From contig CADBVZ010000014.1 in the NCBI GenBank assembly GCA_902798285.1, positions 1-61,199 of the forward strand: a stretch of 61,199 nt of DNA, given 5' to 3'. The DNA comes from an uncultured Prevotella sp. (lineage in GTDB: Bacteria > Bacteroidota > Bacteroidia > Bacteroidales > Bacteroidaceae). Shown here one piece after another: positions 27,246 to 33,500 of the stretch (within the stretch, counting starts at the first letter, position 1; each line of letters opens with the position of its first letter). Made by a program: the position numbers and the translations under genes. The notes under the pieces were generated by a model that saw nothing but the letters and a program-made list of their open reading frames with translations, was not told the DNA's origin and did not search any database.

Positions 27246-27958
27246 ATAAATGCCACTTCCTTGAAGGCGTAAGTGCGTTCCCTCCCCACTTCGTCCACCA
27301 ATAGCAGCCTTCCGTCGGGCAGAACGTCCGTCAACTTCGCCACGAAACGACCTGTCTTGTCCTCGTAGAGCCCGTCTTTTCCCTTTCTATACAGCAGTTC
27401 CCTGTATTCTGAGCCATTTGTCTTGTTCTGCCACTCCTGTTCGAAGTTCTCTAAGAATGCCTTCAACAGTTCGTCTCGATCCAGCTCCTTACCCGTCAAC
27501 TGATATAACGATACAGGGTTCGGCGCGTCGCTAAGGAACTCACGCTGGTTCACGTTCAGACCGATGCCAATGATACAGTCCTTGATCTCCGCGCCCTGCA
27601 GCCGGTTCTCAATCAGGATGCCACACAGCTTCTTGTCGCCTACGTAGATATCATTCGGCCACTTGATTTCCACCTTATTATATATATAGGGCTGCAAAGT
27701 CTTGCAGAGAGCCACCGATACCACCTCCGTGATACGGAACTGCTCCTTGGCTTGGATCCGCAGCGGACGCTCGCTCGGATGAACCAGCATCGAGAACGTC
27801 AGGTTCTTCCCCCTTTCGCTCTCCCATGAGTTCTTTCCGCAGCCTTTCCCCGCCGTCTGATACTCCGCCACAACTACCATCGCAGCTTCCCCTCCATTCT
27901 CTTTCAGCCACCTATTGGTAGAATCCGTCTCGTCGATATGAATAATCTGATATTCCAT
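27230..27958 (-). CDS. birA: Biotin--[acetyl-CoA-carboxylase] ligase
   Basis: A 242-residue ligase that attaches biotin to carboxyl-carrier proteins. The N-terminus (HIDETDSTNRWLKE) carries the TxSTN substrate motif, AEYQTAGKGCGKNSW is a variant of the biotinyl-AMP loop, and IKWPNDIYVGDKKLCGILIE is the KWPNDI signature. There is no N-terminal winged helix, so it is the non-regulatory group I form. The -7 element lies 10 bases before the ATG. It is co-directional with pyrH. Confidence 0.93.
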   Translation of the reverse strand: MEYQIIHIDETDSTNRWLKENGGEAAMVVVAEYQTAGKGCGKNSWESERGKNLTFSMLVHPSERPLRIQAKEQFRITEVVSVALCKTLQPYIYNKVEIKWPNDIYVGDKKLCGILIENRLQGAEIKDCIIGIGLNVNQREFLSDAPNPVSLYQLTGKELDRDELLKAFLENFEQEWQNKTNGSEYRELLYRKGKDGLYEDKTGRFVAKLTDVLPDGRLLLVDEVGRERTYAFKEVAFIVNNE

Positions 27959-27968
27959 CTTTTGAGTG

Positions 27969-27976
27969 CAAAGATA
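27969..27976 (-). promoter_or_regulatory. -7 promoter element of birA
   Basis: TATCTTTG on the minus strand, 10 bases from the start codon. It faces the tadA promoter 43 bases away. Confidence 0.68.
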
Positions 27977-27982
27977 AAAAAA

Positions 27983-28009
27983 ATCTGTGTAATCCGTATC
28001 ATCCGTGCC
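27983..28009. repeat. Three-unit 9-nt repeat between divergent birA and tadA promoters
   Basis: ATCTGTGTA, ATCCGTATC, ATCCGTGCC in direct series. Same family and same last unit as 4007-4031. Confidence 0.6.
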
Positions 28010-28019
28010 AAAAAATAAC

Positions 28020-28027
28020 TATCTTTG
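28020..28027 (+). promoter_or_regulatory. -7 promoter element of tadA (leaderless arrangement)
   Basis: TATCTTTG ends only 4 bases before the ATG at 28032, so transcription should begin at or very near the start codon. Confidence 0.65.
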
Positions 28028-28031
28028 CAAC

Positions 28032-28484
28032 ATGATTAACGAAGAGCAACAAAAAAAAGACGAACGCTACATGCGTATGGCGCTCGACGAGGCCCAGGCT
28101 GCTTTCGAAGCCGGCGAGATACCCATTGGTGCCGTGGTGGTATGTAAGGACCGCGTCATCTCGCGTGCCCACAACCTCACGGAGACCCTCTGCGATGTCA
28201 CTGCCCATGCAGAGATGCAGGCCATCACCGCCGCTGCCAACACCCTTGGAGGCAAGTACCTCACCGATTGCACCCTTTACGTTACCGTCGAGCCCTGCAC
28301 CATGTGTGCCGGCGCCATCGGCTGGGCGCAGATCCCCCGCATCGTCTATGGCTGTCAGGATGATAAGCGTGGCTATCACCTCCTCGCCCCTAACGCTCTC
28401 CATCCCAAGGCCACTGTCACCACCGGCATCCTTGAGTCCGACTGCCGCGAACTCATGCAAACCTTCTTCAAACAAAAGCGTTGA
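28032..28484 (+). CDS. tadA: tRNA adenosine(34) deaminase-like nucleoside deaminase
   Basis: A 150-residue zinc deaminase. HAE (His59, Glu61) and PCTMC (Cys89, Cys92) form the zinc/catalytic site; GEIPIGAVVV and HNLTET precede them. TadA converts A34 to inosine in tRNA-Arg(ACG). The in-frame start at 28005 lies upstream of the promoter and is rejected. The terminator at 28506-28534 follows the stop by 21 bases. Confidence 0.93.
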   Translation: MINEEQQKKDERYMRMALDEAQAAFEAGEIPIGAVVVCKDRVISRAHNLTETLCDVTAHAEMQAITAAANTLGGKYLTDCTLYVTVEPCTMCAGAIGWAQIPRIVYGCQDDKRGYHLLAPNALHPKATVTTGILESDCRELMQTFFKQKR

Positions 28485-28505
28485 AAAACAAGAGACATAA
28501 AAAAA

Positions 28506-28540
28506 AGAGCGAGGCCTCCATAAAGCCTCGCTCTCATTTT
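28506..28540. terminator. Bidirectional terminator between tadA and the LruC gene
   Basis: Stem AGAGCGAGGC (28506-28515) pairs with GCCTCGCTCT (28525-28534). It is flanked by an A-run on the left and T-rich sequence on the right, so it can serve both convergent genes. Confidence 0.75.
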
Positions 28541-28560
28541 ATAGCTTGTTATATCGAAGA

Positions 28561-30120
28561 TTAATTTGCTGAACCCTCATAAACCTTGAAGTCGAACTTC
28601 ACTTTTTCCTTAGACCAGATAACACTCAAAGGAGTAGCTATCATCAGAGGAATGTCACCAACAGTTGGGAAGTCAACCTTTCTAGCTGGCTTAGCTTCCT
28701 TATTAAATACTGTCACCTCAATATTATTGGCATCCATATCGAAGCCCGTAACATTCTCAATCACGTGGAGAGGTGCTGCATTCAGGTTAGGAGTCGTAGT
28801 ACCCAGCATCTGAGTAAAGTCAGCGAATGTGTCGCTCTTACGCCATGTGGTATTACCAATCTTAAGCTCGATATCGAGTGTTCCGCCAAGGGCTCTAACC
28901 TGTGCTACGGTACTCTTGAGCTGATACTCAGGATTCTCATAACCTGCGAGTGGGGTATCATCGTCGTAAGTCTTAATCTGTGCCTCAAAGGTCTGGATAA
29001 CATCCACTACGATGTCATTAAAGTCCTTATCGTTAGCCATACCGAGGTCCTCAATCATATAGCGCTTGCTCTTTACCATTGTCAGATCCTGCACCTTCTC
29101 CGACTGTGGAACGTGGGGCTGACCATAACACAGGAATACAACGTCGTTGAAGTCCTTATCAGTTTTGCTGGTGCTGGCATCCTCACAACCGAGGAATTTG
29201 CACTCAACCTGGCCATTTTCAGCATTGTATCCAGGCAGTCCTTTCAGGTCCACTTCGCCCGAATTAAAGGCATACTCTTTGATGTAACCATTCACACAAC
29301 CCAGTTTATCACCCAGATGATTGTAGTTACCTGCCTGCTCGGTAATCAACAGATAGAAATTCATCTTTGCGTTCTTAGGCAGATCGGCTACACTAATCTT
29401 GATAGGTTTCGTACGGATATCAGAAACACCTACGAGATTGTTACCATTTCTGCTATTCTCCTTGGTAAGGTACTTCCAATTGCTGTCAGTGGCCTTCTCC
29501 TTGTACTGGATATTATCCCACTTACTCCATACGATAAAATCATTATCTACGCCATCAACATGCATGCAGAGTTTGAAGTCACCACCCGACTGACCCATGT
29601 AGATAGGCAGGATGTAGAAATCATTCTCAGGAACAATCAGTTTGATGAATGTTCCATCCATAAGTTTCTGGGTATTGTTATTACCTTCACCAAACACCGT
29701 GTTCATCAGATTGCGAGTCTTTGCGGGAACTTCATACCAGTCACCATCATCCACGCTGACAGGATCAGTAGAAGCTGACTGCTGAGTCTGACCAGAGGGA
29801 GCCATGTAGCCATTACCGAAGAAATATTCAAAAAAACTCCAGAATGACCCCCATCCTCTTGTGCCAGCAGCTCTCGTAGCTGCCTGAGAACCTGTGTAGA
29901 AAGTAGAATTGTCAATAGCGAAATCCCAAGACTGGTCGGCTTTTACCTCACCGTAAGTCTTAATAAAATCAGCCTTGTACTCGTCGAGAAGATTAGCCTC
30001 GCTCTTAGCAGCCTCAGCGGCCTCACGCTCAGCAACAGCGCCTTCATCATACAAATCCTTTGAGCATGATACAATGCTCAAAACTGCCATCGACATGGCA
30101 GCCATCATCAATTTCTTCAT
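28561..30120 (-). CDS. LruC/DUF4842 domain lipoprotein
   Basis: A 519-residue exported lipoprotein: signal peptide with lipobox LSIVSC (Cys19), an N-terminal helical region (about 30-70), then a beta-rich body. Two aspartate-rich motifs, DKDFNDVVFLCYG and DKDFNDIVVDVIQ, are spaced about 45 residues apart and typical of LruC/DUF4842 proteins; the D-x-D-x-N-D spacing suggests calcium binding. Function is unknown; these are cell-surface proteins in Bacteroidetes. It has its own promoter (30160-30167) and terminator, so it is a single-gene unit. Confidence 0.82.
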   Translation of the reverse strand: MKKLMMAAMSMAVLSIVSCSKDLYDEGAVAEREAAEAAKSEANLLDEYKADFIKTYGEVKADQSWDFAIDNSTFYTGSQAATRAAGTRGWGSFWSFFEYFFGNGYMAPSGQTQQSASTDPVSVDDGDWYEVPAKTRNLMNTVFGEGNNNTQKLMDGTFIKLIVPENDFYILPIYMGQSGGDFKLCMHVDGVDNDFIVWSKWDNIQYKEKATDSNWKYLTKENSRNGNNLVGVSDIRTKPIKISVADLPKNAKMNFYLLITEQAGNYNHLGDKLGCVNGYIKEYAFNSGEVDLKGLPGYNAENGQVECKFLGCEDASTSKTDKDFNDVVFLCYGQPHVPQSEKVQDLTMVKSKRYMIEDLGMANDKDFNDIVVDVIQTFEAQIKTYDDDTPLAGYENPEYQLKSTVAQVRALGGTLDIELKIGNTTWRKSDTFADFTQMLGTTTPNLNAAPLHVIENVTGFDMDANNIEVTVFNKEAKPARKVDFPTVGDIPLMIATPLSVIWSKEKVKFDFKVYEGSAN

Positions 30121-30159
30121 GTTTTAATCTAATGTTAAGTTTATAATCAATTACGAGTG

Positions 30160-30167
30160 CAAATTTA
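30160..30167 (-). promoter_or_regulatory. -7 promoter element of the LruC gene
   Basis: TAAATTTG on the minus strand, 39 bases before the start codon. Confidence 0.6.
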
Positions 30168-30278
30168 CAAAAAAATATCAGATTTCCGGTTTTTATCGTT
30201 AACAATTTTAACTCTTACACTTTCTTTTTGATATAAATCAAGCCGTTTTTCTTACGTTTTGTAAGGCCTAAAACCTAT

Positions 30279-30310
30279 AAAAAGAAAAGACATCTGTTAT
30301 TACAGATGTC
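30279..30310 (-). terminator. Orphan minus-strand terminator
   Basis: GACATCTG (30289-30296) pairs with CAGATGTC (30303-30310), loop TTATTA; the minus-strand 3' side is T-rich (complement of 30279-30288). The SusC operon already has its own terminator at 30934-30964, so this one implies a transcript arising inside the gap. Confidence 0.65.
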
Positions 30311-30313
30311 CTC

Positions 30314-30397
30314 TCACTTTATACGCCCATGCACGAAGTCGTGCCAAGTGCCGTTAGAATTGCTGTGGCGATGGATGTGATCGCAAAACTCTAACAC
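30314..30397 (-). pseudogene. Possible 3' remnant of a minus-strand gene, or a very small protein
   Basis: An open 27-codon stretch (GTG at 30397, TGA at 30316-30314) reads LEFCDHIHRHSNSNGTWHDF and ends 4 bases before the orphan terminator hairpin. Upstream it is closed by stops within the CCTAAC region. Placement just ahead of a terminator suggests the tail of a decayed gene; a real small protein cannot be excluded. Evidence is thin. Confidence 0.25.
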
Positions 30398-30654
30398 CTA
30401 ACATTAGATTTTTCAACCAACTTATAATGAGATAGTTACGAATAAAAAAACTCTCAAACACCTAACACAACACCTAACACAACAGGTAACACATCCCCTA
30501 ACATCACACCTAACGCAGCTTTCGTAGCTACCATCAACAGATGTTACTTGATACGTTAGGTCTATGTTAGGGGTTATGTTAGGGGTTTATTATCAACTGC
30601 AGACCATAACGAATTTATTTTCAAGCACTTAGACAATTTGAATGTTAGGTGTTG
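30391..30654. repeat. Nested inverted repeats built on CCTAAC / GTTAGG
   Basis: Left-side motifs (CCTAAC) are mirrored in order by right-side motifs (GTTAGG): AACACCTAACATT (30393-30405) with AATGTTAGGTGTT (30641-30653); CAACACCTAACA (30468-30479) with TGTTAGGTGTTG (30643-30654); CCCCTAACAT (30495-30504) with ATGTTAGGGG (30564-30573 and 30576-30585); ACCTAACG (30508-30515) with CGTTAGGT (30554-30561). All listed pairs are exact. Confidence 0.7.
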
Positions 30655-30778
30655 AAGCATTAGAAAAAATCTTACGCATTTTTATCTCGGAAGTCTGCAA
30701 TACTGCATAATCATGCGGAATATGGAAGAATATGCAACCACTAAAAAGACTCTAACTATAGAAGGAGCAAAGTGGGAC

Positions 30779-30860
30779 TTTAGTCGGAGTAAACCCTGAC
30801 TTTACTCGGAGTAAACCTTTAAATTCTCGAGAGAATTTCTGGGTTTAGACTATCCAAACC
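30779..30860. repeat. Palindromic intergenic element, copy B
   Basis: TTTAGTCGGAGTAAA (30779-30793, identical to copy A), the perfect palindrome TTTACTCGGAGTAAA (30801-30815), AATTCTCGAGAGAATT (30821-30836) and GGGTTTAGACTATCCAAACC (30841-30860). Same order and orientation as 7918-7977. Confidence 0.6.
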
Positions 30861-30924
30861 ATCAGCGAGGATAGCCCAAACCAGGACTTTACTTATTGTA
30901 AAGATCTATAAATAATAATAATGA

Positions 30925-30964
30925 CAAAAAAAACGAGGGATATCCTATTACAGGATACCCCTCG
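30925..30964 (-). terminator. Terminator of the SusC-SusD-lipoprotein operon
   Basis: A stem between CGAGGGATATCCT (from 30934) and its near-complement ending at 30964, followed on the minus strand by a T8 run (complement of 30926-30933). It lies 21 bases past the lipoprotein stop. Confidence 0.75.
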
Positions 30965-30985
30965 AATCATTATTAGTGAAGTGTA

Positions 30986-31795
30986 TTACAACTTTCTGAG
31001 AATCTTGATGGTGTTGTAGTAAGAGCCGAATGAACCGGCAGCTACTGTCCACTCATAAAGAATGTAATAGGTATCGTCCTCAGCATTGTAACCTGAGAAA
31101 CCTGAAGTGGTATCCCAAGAAGCACTGATGTTTCCATAGGAAGAATGGCTCAGACCGGTAGCCGTAGCACCTGTGTACTTCTTACCCTCTGCGTTGCAAA
31201 CGGTAATGCTCTTACCAAGGTCGATCTTGTAGTACATCCAGAAGCCCTCAGCAAATGGAGCATAACGATAGAGGTCGAGAGTAGCTGAATACTGAATTAC
31301 ATCCTCCCATTTCTCTCCATACCAGAAATCATCGTAGTACTCAATTGCAGCATAGTCCTTATAGTCCTCCTTGTGAACCTGGATGTTCAACTCAGGTACA
31401 TAGTCCTGAACGCGATAAGGAGAGGTGTACTCCTCAGGGATAGCAAGACGCAGCTGATAGTCTGTGAAAGGCTCTGCATCGGAGCTAATCTGGATGGGAA
31501 CTTCTACCTCAGTCTGACCTGCGGCAAACTCAACCGTTGCAGGAACGGTGAATACAGAAGCTACCTGAAGCTGCTTCAGGGGTACAGTGAGGGCGCTACC
31601 GGCATCGGCACGACCAACCTTGATGTTGAAGCTCGTAGCAGTCAGGTCGAGAACCTGATGAGCCTCATCAACAAAATATACATTGTTGCTGCCAGCGGGT
31701 TTACCAGGAGAGTAGCTGTCGTCATCGCTACAAGAAGCGAAGCCAAAGCCTGTCAAAGCCATTGCGGCGAGCAGAAAAATCTTATTGATCTTCAT
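30986..31795 (-). CDS. Surface lipoprotein of a SusCD locus, unknown family
   Basis: A 269-residue lipoprotein (lipobox GFASC at Cys21, then an acidic SDDD stretch that resembles the Bacteroidetes surface-export signal). The body is beta-rich: an N-terminal Ig/Calx-beta-like module (about 35-130) and a C-terminal jelly-roll-like region with many Tyr and Trp (YYDDFWYGEKWEDVIQYSA). I do not recognise a named family; place as third gene after SusC and SusD suggests a SusE/F-type glycan- or peptide-binding role, which is inference. Confidence 0.75.
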   Translation of the reverse strand: MKINKIFLLAAMALTGFGFASCSDDDSYSPGKPAGSNNVYFVDEAHQVLDLTATSFNIKVGRADAGSALTVPLKQLQVASVFTVPATVEFAAGQTEVEVPIQISSDAEPFTDYQLRLAIPEEYTSPYRVQDYVPELNIQVHKEDYKDYAAIEYYDDFWYGEKWEDVIQYSATLDLYRYAPFAEGFWMYYKIDLGKSITVCNAEGKKYTGATATGLSHSSYGNISASWDTTSGFSGYNAEDDTYYILYEWTVAAGSFGSYYNTIKILRKL

Positions 31796-31815
31796 AACTT
31801 TTAGTGTCTTAATTG

Positions 31816-31835
31816 TTAATTCTTAACTCTTAATT
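31816..31835. repeat. Spacer repeat TTAATTCTTAACTCTTAA
   Basis: This 18-mer between the SusD and lipoprotein genes is identical to 38678-38695 and to the reverse complement of 38631-38648. The SusD stop codon lies just after it. Confidence 0.65.
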
Positions 31836-33465
31836 AGTCGGTCACACCGTCACGAAGTGAAGGATTCTGATCCTGCTTAGGCTGTGAACCACCAGTGTTG
31901 TTTACGATGGCAGCATTAGCGTTGGTCTCACTGTCGCTGAAGCGCATGAGCAGCCAAGGATCATCGGGATCGATGTTGAAGCGGAATGCATCAGGCTGGT
32001 TGGTGCTTGCAGCATTGTCGTGGAAGCGAACAACGGGCTTGTGCAGACGGTTACAGTCGGCCATGAAGAAGCCCTCACCCCAGAGCTCTACACGACGCTG
32101 GTACCAGATCTCGTCAGCGAGAGAACGGCCACCGGCAGTAGCAGAGTAAGAGGGATCACGATAGGTCTTCACGAAGTTCTCGAGGATCTGCTTGGCCTGG
32201 GCCTCGTTGCCGCTCTTAGCCAGACCCTCGGCCTGAATCAGAATCATCTCCTCTACACGCATCAGGGGGAAGTCGTTGCTGTTGATGGTGTTACCGATAC
32301 CGCGCTTCATACCGAACTTCACGTTCGTGTAAGGTTCAAACGGTTCCTTCACGTCAGCGATGTAAAGGGGAGCGATGTCATCGCCGGTCGTACCGTCCCA
32401 TGAGATGGTAGCGAGCAGCGGAGAGTGCAGGTTCTCGTCAACCCACCAGCCCTTGCGGACATCGGTAGCGGGAATCTTGTCGAAGAGCATCTTGTTGATC
32501 ATAGCGTAGCAGGCAGCACCGGCAGTATAGGCGCTGGCCGAGAAGCTCGACAGCCAAGAGGCACTGGTGGCATAGCGGTCCTGAGCCTGGTCGTCGGTCA
32601 GGATGATACCCCAGATCCAGTTATGCTCGCTGGCATCCACGAAGGCAGGTGTGCTGACCTCGTCGATAGAGGCGGGCGTGAAGCCCTCGGCAGCCTTGGC
32701 AGCATCTGCTGCAGCGGCAGCCCAGTTGCCCATATAGAGGTTGGCACGGGCACGCAAGCCGTAAGCCACGTTTGCATTGATCTGGGCCTTGTTGGCACGG
32801 TCATTGCCGAGCACGGCGATGGCAGCGTCGAGGTCGCTCATGATCAGGTCGTAGCACTCCTGTACGGAAGCACGGGGGTTGTTGGCGGGATCGGGCGTCT
32901 CGGGGGTCACGATGGGCACGCAGGGATCATTCTGGTGACCCTGGTAGTTGAACTGGAAGTAGGGCACGAGGTTCAGGTAGTCGAAGGCGCGGATAGCGCG
33001 GGCCTGAGCCACCTTGTTCTTACTGGCGTCGTCCTCATTGGCACCCAGTGAGCTGATCAGGTCGTTGGCAATCTTAATCTGATTGTAGACGATGGCGTAG
33101 CGGATGTAGGGGTTAGCGTAGTTAGGTGTACGCGAGGTGTACTCACCGCATGTAGAGAACCAGTTGTAACCGCTGTTGGGATAGATATAGTCGGCACCCT
33201 CGGCATCCTGCGAGAGGGCTGCCATCACGAAGCCGAAGTCGTCGGCACGGCTACGGCCTGTGCCAAACACACCGTAAGGCTCACCCATCATGTTGAACAT
33301 ACCGGCGAAGGTGGCGTCCACACGGGCAGGGATGGCGCCGTAGGTCTCCGTCAGCTGGTCCTGAGTGATCATGCCGCCTGCGGGCTCCTGCTTGTTCACG
33401 TCGTCGCAGGCGGTGAGTGTCAGCACACCGGCTACTGCGAGTATTGATATCTTATTGAACTTCAT
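31834..33465 (-). CDS. SusD/RagB family nutrient-binding outer-membrane lipoprotein
   Basis: A 543-residue lipoprotein (lipobox LTLTAC at Cys20). The N-terminal helical core has RSRADDFGFV; AQARAIRAFDYLNLVPYFQF is the conserved TPR-like block, and the C-terminus has FPLMRVEEMILIQAEGLAKSG and DEIWYQRRVELWGEGFF, the usual SusD ending. SusD proteins sit as a lid over the SusC channel and deliver oligosaccharides or peptides. Directly downstream of the SusC gene with a 35-base T-rich spacer. No hydrolase is beside the pair, so the substrate is unknown. Confidence 0.96.
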   Translation of the reverse strand: MKFNKISILAVAGVLTLTACDDVNKQEPAGGMITQDQLTETYGAIPARVDATFAGMFNMMGEPYGVFGTGRSRADDFGFVMAALSQDAEGADYIYPNSGYNWFSTCGEYTSRTPNYANPYIRYAIVYNQIKIANDLISSLGANEDDASKNKVAQARAIRAFDYLNLVPYFQFNYQGHQNDPCVPIVTPETPDPANNPRASVQECYDLIMSDLDAAIAVLGNDRANKAQINANVAYGLRARANLYMGNWAAAAADAAKAAEGFTPASIDEVSTPAFVDASEHNWIWGIILTDDQAQDRYATSASWLSSFSASAYTAGAACYAMINKMLFDKIPATDVRKGWWVDENLHSPLLATISWDGTTGDDIAPLYIADVKEPFEPYTNVKFGMKRGIGNTINSNDFPLMRVEEMILIQAEGLAKSGNEAQAKQILENFVKTYRDPSYSATAGGRSLADEIWYQRRVELWGEGFFMADCNRLHKPVVRFHDNAASTNQPDAFRFNIDPDDPWLLMRFSDSETNANAAIVNNTGGSQPKQDQNPSLRDGVTD

Positions 33466-33471
33466 ATTCTT

Positions 33472-33499
33472 ATCTTTTTTACCTTTTTACTTTTTTACC
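33472..33499. repeat. T-rich spacer repeat between SusC and SusD genes
   Basis: TTTTTTACC, TTTTTACT and TTTTTTACC blocks in series, the same design as 1561-1584. Confidence 0.5.
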
Positions 33500-33500
33500 T

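Larger units (their letters stand above)
30121..30985. other. 865-base gene-free gap with structured repeats
   Basis: From left to right: LruC promoter (30160-30167), a minus-strand terminator (30289-30310) with no annotated gene in front of it, a hairpin GCACGA-AG-TCGTGC (30331-30344), a possible gene remnant (30314-30397, minus), nested inverted CCTAAC/GTTAGG arms (30391-30654), palindromic element copy B (30779-30860) and the SusC-operon terminator (30934-30964). No long open frame exists on either strand. Confidence 0.75.

Noticed and set aside
30564-30585. Telomere-like or G-quadruplex signal in TTAGGGG repeats
   Set aside because: Only two G4 tracts lie close together; a quadruplex needs four, and the motif is better explained by the inverted CCTAAC arrays.
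30391-30654. CRISPR array
   Set aside because: Repeats are short, in both orientations and irregularly spaced; no cas genes are present.
32425-33051. 208-residue plus-strand open frame
   Set aside because: Antisense to SusD, and its composition follows from SusD codon use.
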